Assembly: GCA_029267645.1 (NCBI GenBank)
Contig: JAJUIM010000005.1
Coordinates: forward strand, 1 to 19,770
Direction of reading: 5' to 3'
Origin: Microbacterium sp.
Lineage (GTDB): Bacteria; Actinomycetota; Actinomycetes; Actinomycetales; Microbacteriaceae
DNA: 19,770 nucleotides
Part shown: piece by piece, positions 1-7,117 of the stretch
How positions within the stretch are numbered: the first letter of the stretch is position 1
Layout: each line of letters opens with the position of its first letter
The notes under the pieces: generated by a model
Told to the model about the DNA's origin: nothing
What the model saw: only the letters and a program-made list of their open reading frames with translations
The model's database searches: none
Made by a program: the position numbers and the translations under genes

Positions 1-92
1 AGGTCCGACGTGAAGCCGCCCGGATCGACGACGAGCGTCTCGCCGTCCTGTTCGATGACGAGGCAGGCGTGTTCGTGCTTGGTGACGCGCAT
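1..92 (-). CDS. MBL-fold metallo-hydrolase, N-terminal fragment (runs off the left edge)
   Basis: The reverse strand from the ATG at 92 reads MRVTKHEHACLVIEQDGETL and continues VVDPGGFTSD to the window edge. This opening (short beta strand, a His-containing turn, then hydrophobic strand and DPGGF/DPGSFT) is how actinobacterial metallo-beta-lactamase-fold hydrolases of the UlaG/YtnP-like type begin. Only about 30 codons are present, so the HxHxDH metal site and substrate class cannot be seen. No clear Shine-Dalgarno sequence precedes the ATG; two other nearby ATGs on this strand are out of frame. It diverges from the tRNA-Glu/terC side. The family call rests on the N-terminus alone. Confidence 0.6.
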   Translation of the reverse strand, partial: MRVTKHEHACLVIEQDGETLVVDPGGFTSD

Positions 93-179
93 GGCATGAG
101 CATGCCACGCACACCGAGCGAATGCAGGGGGTTCCGTTGCGAGTCGACGAGGGCTAGAGTCGCGGTGAGAAGACACGCC

Positions 180-204
180 CGGGCGACACGCTGAGGGTCG
201 CCCG
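180..204. other. Hairpin in the intergenic space upstream of tRNA-Glu
   Basis: CGGGCGAC (180-187) pairs perfectly with GTCGCCCG (197-204) across a 9-nt loop, and ATTTTGT follows on the plus strand. It resembles a short intrinsic terminator but no plus-strand gene is visible upstream in the window. The T-rich tail also overlaps the -35 of the tRNA promoter. The rest of 93-207 shows no gene. Confidence 0.35.
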
Positions 205-207
205 ATT

Positions 208-236
208 TTGTCGTGCGCTCCGATTCGTTCTATAGT
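208..236 (+). promoter_or_regulatory. Sigma-70-type promoter for tRNA-Glu
   Basis: TTGTCG (208-213) and TATAGT (231-236) are separated by exactly 17 nt, close to the housekeeping actinobacterial consensus. The tRNA starts 44 nt after the -10 box, leaving a short 5' leader for RNase P to remove. Confidence 0.75.
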
Positions 237-279
237 TACTGAGTCGCCGCGAGAGCGGGGAAGAAAACAGAGCAGATGC

Positions 280-352
280 GGCCCCATCGTATAGCGGCCT
301 AGTACGCCGGCCTCTCACGCCGGTAACGCGGGTTCGAATCCCGCTGGGGTCA
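280..352 (+). tRNA. tRNA-Glu (anticodon CTC)
   Basis: A full cloverleaf folds. The acceptor stem pairs GGCCCCA (280-286) with TGGGGTC (345-351), with one G-T pair. The anticodon stem CCGGC/GCCGG encloses the 7-nt loop CTCTCAC with CTC in anticodon position. The T arm is GCGGG-TTCGAAT-CCCGC. The discriminator is A352 and is followed by CCG, so the 3' CCA is not fully encoded and must be completed by CCA-adding enzyme. CTC reads GAG, the dominant Glu codon in the core genes here. Confidence 0.95.
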
Positions 353-359
353 CCGCAGC

Positions 360-391
360 AAGAAGCCCGGATCTTCGGATCCGGGCTTCTT
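360..391 (+). terminator. Intrinsic terminator after tRNA-Glu
   Basis: A perfect 14-bp stem (360-373 with 378-391) is closed by the stable TTCG tetraloop. It starts 8 nt after the tRNA. The distal arm ends in CTTCTT rather than a long T run, as is common in high-GC actinobacteria. It isolates the tRNA from terC. Confidence 0.85.
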
Positions 392-429
392 CGTGTCTGG
401 GCGCGGCGCGCCCCTCGCGTACACTGACT

Positions 430-539
430 GTCGCGAAAGGGAGTATCCCGTTCTCGCGCACATCGTCACCACGAGCACCATCGAAGCGGCTCCGGGGTGC
501 GCGGCGCATCAATCGATGCGCGGGAGAGACTTGCGCGAC
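430..539 (+). promoter_or_regulatory. Probable yybP-ykoY (Mn2+) riboswitch in the terC leader
   Basis: GTCGCG (430-435) and CGCGAC (534-539) form a closing P1 helix. Directly inside are AAAGGGAGTA (437-446) on the 5' side and GGGAGAGACTTG (522-533) on the 3' side, which resemble the two conserved internal-loop strands of the yybP-ykoY family. Between them lies a perfect 7-bp hairpin (504-510 with 515-521, loop AATC). The family binds Mn2+ and commonly precedes terC/alx- and mntP-type genes. The start codon at 563 is 23 nt beyond P1, so control could act on translation. The motif match is from memory and was not scored by a covariance model. Confidence 0.68.
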
Positions 540-562
540 TCTGTGTACCCGAAAGGTTCCCC

Positions 563-1567
563 TTGGACATTCCAGTGTGGTTCGAGGTCGGTTCGCTCGT
601 CGTTCTGACCCTCATCCTCATCGGCGATCTGCTGCTCATCCTGAAGCGCCCCCACATCCCGTCGACGCGCGAATCGGCGCTGTGGGTCGTGTTCTACGTC
701 TCGCTCGCCCTCATCTTCGCGGTGCTCCTGTGGATCATGGGCGACGACCAGCACGCCATCGAATTCGTGAGCGGCTGGCTCACCGAGTACAGCCTGTCGA
801 TCGACAATCTGTTCGTCTTCGTGCTGATCATGACGCAGTTCTCGGTGCCCCGGAAGTATCAGCAGGAGGTGCTGATGGTGGGCATCATCATCGCGCTCAT
901 TCTGCGCGCGGGCTTCATCATGCTGGGCGCCGTGCTGATCGAGAACCTCAGCTGGATCTTCTACATCTTCGGCGCGTTCCTTGTCTACACGGCCGCGCGC
1001 CAGGTGTTCGAGCGCGAGGGCGCGGACGACGACAAGGAGACGTTCATCGTCCGCGTGCTGCGCCGCTTCATCCCGATCCACGACGCGTACGACGGCTCGA
1101 AGCTGCGAACGACCGTCAACGGCAAGAAGATGCTCACGCCGATGATCATCGTGTTCATCTCGATCGGCGTCACCGACCTCGTCTTCGCGATCGACTCGAT
1201 TCCCGCGATCTTCGGCATCACGCAGGTGCCGTTCCTCGTCTTCGCCGCGAACCTCTTCGCCCTCATGGGCCTGCGCCAGCTGTATTTCCTGCTCGGCGAC
1301 CTGCTCGAGCGCCTGCGCTACCTCAAGTACGGCGTCGCGTTCATCCTCGCGTTCATCGGCCTGAAGCTGTTCTTCCACGCGCTGCACGTCAACGAGCTGC
1401 CGTTCATCAACGGCGGCGAGCACGTCGACTGGGCGCCCGAGATCGACAACTGGACCTCGCTCGGCGTCATCGTCGGCGCGATCGCGATCTCGACGATCGC
1501 GAGCCTCGTCGCGAGCGGCGCCTCCAAGAAGAAGGACGCGTCGACGGAGGTCGACGAGAAGAAGTGA
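563..1567 (+). CDS. terC: TerC/Alx family integral membrane protein, putative Mn2+ exporter
   Basis: A 334-residue, multi-helix membrane protein with the two TerC signatures: SIDN (about residues 79-82, in the segment EYSLSIDNLFVF) and AIDS (about 209-212, in TDLVFAIDSIPAIFG). Their acidic residues lie in membrane helices and are thought to bind metal. A charged cytoplasmic loop (REGADDDKE region) separates the halves. I place the start at TTG 563 (MDIPVWFEV) because GAAAGG at 551-556 gives an RBS with 6-nt spacing. An upstream in-frame ATG at 497 would lie inside the riboswitch. TerC was named for tellurite resistance, but relatives exchange Mn2+ and can support metal loading of exoenzymes. 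The riboswitch-like leader fits a manganese role. A strong terminator follows. Confidence 0.9.
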   Translation: MDIPVWFEVGSLVVLTLILIGDLLLILKRPHIPSTRESALWVVFYVSLALIFAVLLWIMGDDQHAIEFVSGWLTEYSLSIDNLFVFVLIMTQFSVPRKYQQEVLMVGIIIALILRAGFIMLGAVLIENLSWIFYIFGAFLVYTAARQVFEREGADDDKETFIVRVLRRFIPIHDAYDGSKLRTTVNGKKMLTPMIIVFISIGVTDLVFAIDSIPAIFGITQVPFLVFAANLFALMGLRQLYFLLGDLLERLRYLKYGVAFILAFIGLKLFFHALHVNELPFINGGEHVDWAPEIDNWTSLGVIVGAIAISTIASLVASGASKKKDASTEVDEKK

Positions 1568-1591
1568 TCACGGCGCGGACGCGTCGCTGAG

Positions 1592-1643
1592 CAGAGTGCT
1601 CACTCTCCGCCCGCTGTGCGCGGGGGAGGGTGAGCACTCTGTT
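1592..1643 (+). terminator. Strong intrinsic terminator after terC
   Basis: A 17-bp stem pairs 1592-1608 with 1625-1641 (one G-T pair) around a 16-nt GC-rich loop, followed by TT. It ends terC transcription 25 nt after the stop codon. The distal arm runs into the -10 box of the leucine leader, so terminator and promoter are immediately adjacent. Confidence 0.85.
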
Positions 1644-1648
1644 ATCGT
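1643..1648 (+). promoter_or_regulatory. -10 box for the leuC leader (leaderless layout)
   Basis: TATCGT lies exactly 6 nt before the GTG at 1655, the spacing expected if transcription starts on the first base of the start codon. No good -35 element is visible; the upstream DNA is the terC terminator arm. The same TANNNT-N6-RTG layout occurs at six other starts in this window. Confidence 0.5.
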
Positions 1649-1654
1649 CGTCGT

Positions 1655-1705
1655 GTGCGGTGCGCAAGCCTTCTCCTTAGCTGCCGCGACGGGATCTCGC
1701 TCTAG
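1655..1705 (+). CDS. Putative leucine leader peptide (16 aa) upstream of leuC
   Basis: GTG to TAG encodes M-R-C-A-S-L-L-L-S-C-R-D-G-I-S-L. Codons 6-8 (1670-1678) are CTT-CTC-CTT, three Leu codons in a row, two of them CTT, which is rare in the core genes here. The peptide ends inside a perfect hairpin (1684-1720) and lies 63 nt before the leuC start. This is the arrangement of classical branched-chain amino acid attenuation, where a ribosome slowed at Leu codons changes the downstream RNA fold. It probably starts leaderlessly. It is too short for gene finders, so the call rests on layout and codon content. Confidence 0.55.
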   Translation: MRCASLLLSCRDGISL

Positions 1706-1720
1706 GCCTCCCCGTCGCGG
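1684..1720 (+). promoter_or_regulatory. Attenuator-like hairpin between the Leu leader peptide and leuC
   Basis: CCGCGACGGG (1684-1693) pairs perfectly with CCCGTCGCGG (1711-1720) around a 17-nt loop. The 5' arm begins 5 nt after the last of the three Leu codons, within reach of a stalled ribosome. No T run follows, so plain intrinsic termination is doubtful. CCTCC at 1707-1711 is complementary to the leuC Shine-Dalgarno GGAGG at 1753-1757, so control of translation initiation is possible. The exact switch is not resolved by eye. Confidence 0.5.
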
Positions 1721-1768
1721 AGTCAGTCGATGGCCGACACCCACGACGTTCCGGAGGAGAACACGAGC

Positions 1769-3235
1769 ATGACTGCCGACATCACGGTCCCCGATCACCC
1801 GCGCACGCTGGCCGAGAAGCTGTGGGACGACCACGTCGTCGTCCGCGGCGAGGGCCAGGAGCCCGACCTGATCTACATCGATCTGCACCTCGTGCACGAG
1901 GTCACGAGTCCGCAGGCGTTCGACGGCCTGCGCGCCGAGGGGCGCGAGCCGCGCCGCCTCGACCTCACGATCGGCACGGAGGACCACAACACCCCCACGG
2001 TCGACATCGACAAGCCGATCGCCGACCTCACGAGCCGCACGCAGGTCGACACGCTGCGCCGCAACGCCGAGGAGTTCGGGCTGCGCCTGCACTCGCTGGG
2101 CGACGCCGAGCAGGGCATCGTGCATGTCATGGGTCCGCAGCTGGGCCTGACGATGCCCGGCATCACGGTCGTGTGCGGCGACAGCCACACCTCGACGCAC
2201 GGCGCGTTCGGCGCCCTCGCGTTCGGCATCGGCACGAGCGAGGTCGAGCACGTGCTCGCGACGCAGACGCTGCCGCTGCGCCCGTTCAAGACCATGGCGA
2301 TCACGGTCGAGGGCGAGCTGAAGCCGGGCGTCACGGCGAAGGACATCATCCTCGCCGTCATCGCGAAGATCGGCACGGGCGGCGGCCAGGGCTACGTGCT
2401 CGAGTACCGCGGCAGCGCGATCCGCTCCCTCTCGATGGAGGGGCGCATGACGATCTGCAACATGTCGATCGAGGCCGGCGCTCGCGCGGGCATGGTTGCG
2501 CCCGACGAGACGACGTTCGAGTACGTCAAAGGCCGTCCGCACGCCCCGAAGGGCAAGGACTGGGACGACGCTGTCGCCTACTGGAAGACGCTGCCGACCG
2601 ACGAGGGCGCCGCCTTCGACGCCGAGGTGTTCATCGACGCCGACGAGCTCGAGCCGTTCGTGACGTGGGGCACCAACCCGGGACAGGGCGTCTCGCTCAG
2701 CGGATCCGTGCCCGAGCCCGAGTCGTTCTCCGACCCCACGGCTCGCCAGGCCGCCGAGCGCGCGTGCGAGTACATGGACCTCGAGCCCGGCACGCCCATG
2801 AAGTCCATCCCCGTCGACGCCGTGTTCATGGGCTCGTGCACGAACAGCCGCATCGAGGATCTGCGCGAGTTCGCGTCGATCATCAAGGGGCGCAAGAAGG
2901 CCGACGGCGTGCGCGTCATGGTCGTTCCGGGATCCGCGCGCGTGCGCCTCGAGGCGGAGGCCGAGGGGATCGACAAGATCGTCACCGAGTTCGGCGGCGA
3001 GTGGCGCTTCGCGGGCTGCTCGATGTGCCTCGGCATGAACCCCGACCAGCTCGCGCCGGGGGAGCGGTGCGCGTCGACGAGCAACCGCAACTTCGAGGGG
3101 CGCCAGGGCAAGGGCGGGCGCACGCACCTCGTGTCGCCGCTCGTCGCGGCCGCGACGGCCGTGCGCGGCACGCTGTCGAGCCCGAGCGACCTGGAATCCG
3201 CCAACGACCGCGCACTCGAGGGAGCTGAGGCCTGA
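1769..3235 (+). CDS. leuC: 3-isopropylmalate dehydratase, large subunit
   Basis: Aconitase-family subunit that, with LeuD, isomerises 2-isopropylmalate to 3-isopropylmalate in leucine synthesis. It is 488 residues, normal for LeuC. Landmarks are [31 protein letters not shown] and [20 protein letters not shown]. The three [4Fe-4S] ligands are visible as Cys357, Cys417 and Cys420. The C-terminal [19 protein letters not shown] motif is intact. I chose ATG 1769 because GGAGGAGA at 1753-1760 gives an RBS with 8-nt spacing; an in-frame ATG at 1730 lacks one and the added 13 residues do not look like LeuC. It is followed 3 nt later by leuD and preceded by a probable leucine attenuator. Confidence 0.97.
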   Translation: MTADITVPDHPRTLAEKLWDDHVVVRGEGQEPDLIYIDLHLVHEVTSPQAFDGLRAEGREPRRLDLTIGTEDHNTPTVDIDKPIADLTSRTQVDTLRRNAEEFGLRLHSLGDAEQGIVHVMGPQLGLTMPGITVVCGDSHTSTHGAFGALAFGIGTSEVEHVLATQTLPLRPFKTMAITVEGELKPGVTAKDIILAVIAKIGTGGGQGYVLEYRGSAIRSLSMEGRMTICNMSIEAGARAGMVAPDETTFEYVKGRPHAPKGKDWDDAVAYWKTLPTDEGAAFDAEVFIDADELEPFVTWGTNPGQGVSLSGSVPEPESFSDPTARQAAERACEYMDLEPGTPMKSIPVDAVFMGSCTNSRIEDLREFASIIKGRKKADGVRVMVVPGSARVRLEAEAEGIDKIVTEFGGEWRFAGCSMCLGMNPDQLAPGERCASTSNRNFEGRQGKGGRTHLVSPLVAAATAVRGTLSSPSDLESANDRALEGAEA

Positions 3236-3238
3236 ATC

Positions 3239-3835
3239 ATGGAGAAGTTCACCACGCACACGGGTGTCGCGGCGCCGCTCAAGCGCTCCAACGTCGACAC
3301 CGACCAGATCATCCCCGCCGTCTTCCTGAAGCGCGTCACGAAGACCGGCTTCGACGACGCGCTCTTCTACAGCTGGCGGCAGCAGGACGACTTCGTGCTG
3401 AACCAGGAGCCGTTCCGGAACGCGTCGATCCTCGTCGCCGGATCCGACTTCGGCACCGGTTCGAGTCGCGAGCACGCCGTCTGGGCGCTGCGCGACTACG
3501 GCTTCAAGGTCGTGCTCTCGCCCCGCTTCGCCGACATCTTCCGGGGCAACTCGGGCAAGCAGGGCCTCGTCACGGGCATCATCACGGAGGACGTGCTCGA
3601 GCGCATCTGGGCCGAGATCGACGCGAACCCCGGCGTCGAGATGACGGTCGACCTCGTGGCGCGAACCGCCACGGTCGGCGACTTCACGGCCCCTTTCGAG
3701 ATCGACGATTACACTAGGTGGCGGCTCCTCGAAGGGCTCGATGACATCGGGCTCACCCTGCGCCATCAGGACGAGATCACGCAGTTCGAGGCCCGTCGCG
3801 AGGCGTGGCGGCCACGGACCCTTCCGGTTCCGTGA
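3239..3835 (+). CDS. leuD: 3-isopropylmalate dehydratase, small subunit
   Basis: The swivel-domain subunit (198 residues) that completes the LeuCD active site. It has the family motifs [10 protein letters not shown] near the N-terminus and [15 protein letters not shown], the loop that contacts the substrate. It starts 3 nt after the leuC stop, so the two are co-transcribed and probably translationally coupled. The C-terminal RRWRP-type tail (residues about 185-198) is Arg/Pro-rich and variable in actinobacteria. Expression should follow the leucine-dependent control upstream of leuC. Confidence 0.96.
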   Translation: MEKFTTHTGVAAPLKRSNVDTDQIIPAVFLKRVTKTGFDDALFYSWRQQDDFVLNQEPFRNASILVAGSDFGTGSSREHAVWALRDYGFKVVLSPRFADIFRGNSGKQGLVTGIITEDVLERIWAEIDANPGVEMTVDLVARTATVGDFTAPFEIDDYTRWRLLEGLDDIGLTLRHQDEITQFEARREAWRPRTLPVP

Positions 3836-3843
3836 GCTGAGAA

Positions 3844-3866
3844 GTCGTCCCGAGATTCGGGGCGGC
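3844..3866 (+). other. Hairpin between leuD and murA
   Basis: A 10-bp stem with two G-T pairs (3844-3853 with 3857-3866) and a 3-nt loop sits 8 nt after the leuD stop. There is no T run, so it may be a weak or Rho-assisted terminator, or an mRNA 3' protection structure. It is the only sign that leuCD might be separated from murA. Confidence 0.35.
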
Positions 3867-3900
3867 CGGTTCCGCCGGAAGTAAGTGAGGATCCACTGGA

Positions 3901-5262
3901 ATGACGCTCGTAGGAAGCGCGGACGCGCAGACAGCCCCGGTGCTCGGAGACATTCTCGAAATCCGCGGCGGACGGCCGCTCCGCGGGCAGGTCGACGTCA
4001 AGGGCGCGAAGAACCTCGCGACCAAGGCGATGGTGGCGAGTCTCCTCGGCGAGACCCCCTCGATCCTGCGCGACGTCCCCGAGATCCGCGACGTCGAGGT
4101 CGTCCGCTCGCTCCTCGAGGTGCACGGCGTGTCCGTGTCCGAGGGCGAGGAGCCGGGCTCGCTCGTGCTCGACCCGACGAAGGCCAAGTCGGCCGGCTTC
4201 GAGGAGATCGACGCGCACGCGGGCTCGAGCCGCATCCCGATCCTCTTCTGCGGCCCGCTGCTGCACCTGCTGGGGCAGGCGTTCATCCCCGACCTCGGCG
4301 GGTGCCGCATCGGCGACCGCCCGATCGACTTCCACCTCGACGCGCTCCGCAAGTTCGGCGCGATCGTCGACAAGCAGCCGAATGGCATCCGCCTGTCGGC
4401 GCCCGAGGGTCTGCACGGCGCCGACATCGAGCTGCCGTACCCGAGCGTCGGCGCGACCGAGCAGGTGCTGCTCACGGCCGTGCGCGCGAAGGGCGTGACC
4501 GAGCTGCGCGGCGCGGCGATCGAGCCCGAGATCATGGATCTCATCGGCGTGCTGCAGAAGATGGGCGCGATCATCTCGTACGAGCCCAACCGCGTCATCT
4601 TCATCGAGGGCGTCGAGGAGCTGCACGGCTACGACCACCGCAGCCTCTTCGACCGCAACGAGGCCGCGAGCTGGGCCTGCGCTGCCCTCGCGACCGACGG
4701 CGAGATCTTCGTCAAGGGCGCGCGCCAGTACGAGATGCTCACGTTCCTCAACGTGTACCGCAAGGTCGGCGGATCCTTCGACATCACCGACGACGGCATC
4801 ACGTTCCGCCGCGCGCGCACGCCGCTTTCGCCCGTCATGGTCGAGACCGACGTGCACCCCGGATTCATGACCGACTGGCAGCAGCCGCTCATCGTCGCGC
4901 TCACGCAGGCCGAGGGCGTCTCGACCGTGCACGAGACGGTGTACGAGAACCGCCTGGGCTTTACGGCGGCCCTCAACCAGATGGGTGCAGACATCGTCGT
5001 GCACCCGCACGGCCTCGCAGACCCCAACCGCCGCGTCGCGCGGCGCGAGCTCGAGCAGGCCGCCGTGGTCACGGGGCCGACGCCCCTCAAGGGCGCCGAC
5101 ATCGTCGTGCCCGACCTGCGCGGCGGCTACGCGTACGTCATCGCGGCGCTCGTCGCCGAGGGCACCTCGCGCGTGTCGAACGTCGGCATCATCCGCCGCG
5201 GCTACGAGAAGTTCTTCGACAAGCTCACCGCTCTGGGCGCTGACTTCGACGTCGTGGGCTGA
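3901..5262 (+). CDS. murA: UDP-N-acetylglucosamine 1-carboxyvinyltransferase (MurA)
   Basis: Transfers enolpyruvate from PEP to UDP-GlcNAc, the first committed step of peptidoglycan synthesis, in the cytoplasm. At 453 residues it is slightly longer than E. coli MurA because of an N-terminal extension of about 18 residues. The N-terminal KGAKNLATKAMVASLL motif provides the catalytic Lys/Asn pair. The active-site loop GGCRIGDRPIDFHL contains a cysteine (residue 135), not the aspartate found in mycobacterial MurA, so the fosfomycin target cysteine is present. The start ATG 3901 has GTGAGG about 10 nt upstream. It is followed 2 nt later by plsC, forming a murA-plsC-gpsA-ddl envelope operon. Confidence 0.95.
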   Translation: MTLVGSADAQTAPVLGDILEIRGGRPLRGQVDVKGAKNLATKAMVASLLGETPSILRDVPEIRDVEVVRSLLEVHGVSVSEGEEPGSLVLDPTKAKSAGFEEIDAHAGSSRIPILFCGPLLHLLGQAFIPDLGGCRIGDRPIDFHLDALRKFGAIVDKQPNGIRLSAPEGLHGADIELPYPSVGATEQVLLTAVRAKGVTELRGAAIEPEIMDLIGVLQKMGAIISYEPNRVIFIEGVEELHGYDHRSLFDRNEAASWACAALATDGEIFVKGARQYEMLTFLNVYRKVGGSFDITDDGITFRRARTPLSPVMVETDVHPGFMTDWQQPLIVALTQAEGVSTVHETVYENRLGFTAALNQMGADIVVHPHGLADPNRRVARRELEQAAVVTGPTPLKGADIVVPDLRGGYAYVIAALVAEGTSRVSNVGIIRRGYEKFFDKLTALGADFDVVG

Positions 5263-5264
5263 GC

Positions 5265-6014
5265 GTGCCGAAGGCCTCTGCCGAGAAGCGCCGCCCCAGC
5301 CTCTTCTGGCTGCTCGCGGCCGTCGTGATCCCGCTCGTGGGATGGTTCGCGAAGATCGAGGTGCGCGGCGCACAGAACCTGCCGCGTGAGGGGGCGTACG
5401 TCCTCGCGCCGAACCACCACAGCGAGTTCGACCCGCTGACGGTCGCGGTCGCGACGTGGCGGATGGGTCGCGCCCCGCGCTTCATGGCGAAGGAGAGCCT
5501 CTTCCGCGTGCCCGTGCTCGGCGCAGCGATGCGCAAGACGGGCATGGTGCCCGTCTCGCGCACGGGCCACGGCAAGAACGGCGCCTCGCAGTCGATGGAG
5601 CAGGCATCCCAGCTGATCCGCGATCAGAGCGGCGTCATCGTCTACCCCGAGGGCACGCTCACGCGCGACCCCGATCTGTGGCCCATGCGGGGCAAGTCGG
5701 GCGCCGTGCGTCTCGCGCTCGCGGGCGACCTGCCCCTGATCCCGGTCGCGCACTGGGGCGAGCAGCAGATCCTGCCGCGGTACGGACGCCTGCGGGTGTT
5801 CCCGCCGCGCCGGCGCGTGACCTTCCTCGTCGGTGAGCCCATCGCGCTCGACGACCTGCGCGGCCGCGAGCACGAGAAGGGCGTCATCACCGAGGCTTCC
5901 GACCGCCTCATGCAGGAGGTCGCGCGCCTGCTCGGCGAGCTGCGCGGCGAGACGCCGCCGGAGGAGCGCTGGGATCCCTCGCGCCACGGCCAGAGCGAGA
6001 CGGGGCGCCTGTGA
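5265..6014 (+). CDS. plsC: 1-acyl-sn-glycerol-3-phosphate acyltransferase (PlsC family)
   Basis: Acylates lysophosphatidic acid to phosphatidic acid at the inner face of the membrane. It is 249 residues, with one N-terminal hydrophobic segment (FWLLAAVVIPLVGWF) for membrane association. The catalytic H-X4-D motif is in NHHSEFDPL (His51, Asp56). The second acyltransferase block VYPEGTLTRDPDLWP and the GAVRLAL block are present. Start is GTG 5265, 2 nt after the murA stop, so translation is probably coupled. Its stop overlaps the gpsA start by 4 nt (GTGA). Sitting next to gpsA, which makes glycerol-3-phosphate, supports a phospholipid role. Which acyl acceptor it prefers cannot be told from sequence. 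Confidence 0.9.
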   Translation: MPKASAEKRRPSLFWLLAAVVIPLVGWFAKIEVRGAQNLPREGAYVLAPNHHSEFDPLTVAVATWRMGRAPRFMAKESLFRVPVLGAAMRKTGMVPVSRTGHGKNGASQSMEQASQLIRDQSGVIVYPEGTLTRDPDLWPMRGKSGAVRLALAGDLPLIPVAHWGEQQILPRYGRLRVFPPRRRVTFLVGEPIALDDLRGREHEKGVITEASDRLMQEVARLLGELRGETPPEERWDPSRHGQSETGRL

Positions 6015-7117
6015 GCGCCCGCGTGGCAGTCCTCGGCGCGGGCAGCTGGGGGACGACGTTCGGCAAGATCCTCGCCGACGGGGGAGCGCGCGTCACGATG
6101 TGGGCGCGCCGCCCCGAGCTCGCGCGCGAGATCGACGAGGCCAAGCGCAACTCGCGCTACCTGCCGGGCATCAACCTGCCCCGCACGATGCGCGCGACGC
6201 ACGACATCGCGCGCACCCTCGAGGGCGCCGACCAGGTGTACGTGTCGGTGCCGAGTAAGTCGGCGCGCGACACGCTGAAGCAGATCCGCCCGATCCTCTC
6301 GCGCACCGAGGCGCCCGTCGTGAGCCTCATGAAGGGCGTCGAGAAGAAGTCCGGCCTGCGCATGAGCCAGGTGATCGAGGAGGTGCTGGGCTGCGACCCG
6401 CGCCGCATCGCGGTCGTGAGCGGTCCGAACCTCGCGCGCGAGATCGCGCAGGAGCAGCCGACGGCCGCGGTCGCCTCGTCGCACAGCGCCGAGACCGCAG
6501 CGCTCGTCGCGACGACCTCGTCGAACGGCTACTTCCGCACGTTCGTGAACACCGACGTCGCGGGCACCGAGTTCGGCGGCGTGCTCAAGAACCTCATCGC
6601 GGTCGCGACCGGCATCGTCGACGGCGTCGGATACGGCGAGAACACGAAGGCGTCGATCATCACGCGAGGGCTCGTCGAGATGACCGACTTCGCCGTCGCC
6701 TACGGCGCCCAGCACGAGACGATGCAGGGGCTCGCGGGCCTCGGCGACCTCATCGCGACGTGCCAGTCGCCGCTGAGCCGCAACAACACGGCCGGGCGCC
6801 TGCTCGGCCAGGGGTACACGCTCGACGACGTCGTCGAGCACATGGAGCAGACGGCCGAGGGGCTCAGCTCCGTCGCGCCGATCCTGCAGCTTGCGCAGGC
6901 GAAGGGCGTCGAGATGCCCATCGTGCAGCAGGTGAAGATGGTGCTGGATGGCACAATGGAGCCTCGCGACATCGCGCCGCACCTCACAACCGACGACGAC
7001 ACTCCGCAGGAGGAGACGCAGTATGGCAGCAGCGACCGTGGCGGTGCTCTTCGGCGGGCGATCGAGCGAGCACGAGATCTCCTCGGCGACGGCGGGGGGC
7101 GTGCTCGGCGCGATTGA
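6011..7117 (+). CDS. gpsA: Glycerol-3-phosphate dehydrogenase [NAD(P)+]
   Basis: Reduces dihydroxyacetone phosphate to sn-glycerol-3-phosphate for phospholipid synthesis. The Rossmann motif GAGSWGTT is at residues 9-16. SGPNLAREIA and GVLKNLIAVATGIVDGVGYGENTKA (catalytic Lys in GVLKN) follow, then the GLGDL block. GTG 6011 overlaps the plsC stop. The ORF is 368 residues, about 30 longer than usual: the normal end near EPRDIAPHL is followed by an acidic linker and an Arg-rich tail that continues 95 nt into ddl. The usual stop before ddl appears to be missing, so the tail is either extra C-terminal sequence or a sequence error. The enzyme core is intact. Confidence 0.94.
   Translation: MSARVAVLGAGSWGTTFGKILADGGARVTMWARRPELAREIDEAKRNSRYLPGINLPRTMRATHDIARTLEGADQVYVSVPSKSARDTLKQIRPILSRTEAPVVSLMKGVEKKSGLRMSQVIEEVLGCDPRRIAVVSGPNLAREIAQEQPTAAVASSHSAETAALVATTSSNGYFRTFVNTDVAGTEFGGVLKNLIAVATGIVDGVGYGENTKASIITRGLVEMTDFAVAYGAQHETMQGLAGLGDLIATCQSPLSRNNTAGRLLGQGYTLDDVVEHMEQTAEGLSSVAPILQLAQAKGVEMPIVQQVKMVLDGTMEPRDIAPHLTTDDDTPQEETQYGSSDRGGALRRAIERARDLLGDGGGRARRD

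Noticed and set aside
497..562. Longer terC start at ATG 497
   Set aside because: Lies inside the riboswitch, adds non-membrane sequence, and TTG 563 has a proper RBS and a family-like N-terminus.
1568..3766. Very long open frame (732 codons) on the minus strand opposite leuC-leuD
   Set aside because: Shadow of G/C third positions: low-complexity R/V/D/H-rich sequence with no motifs, opposite two unmistakable genes.
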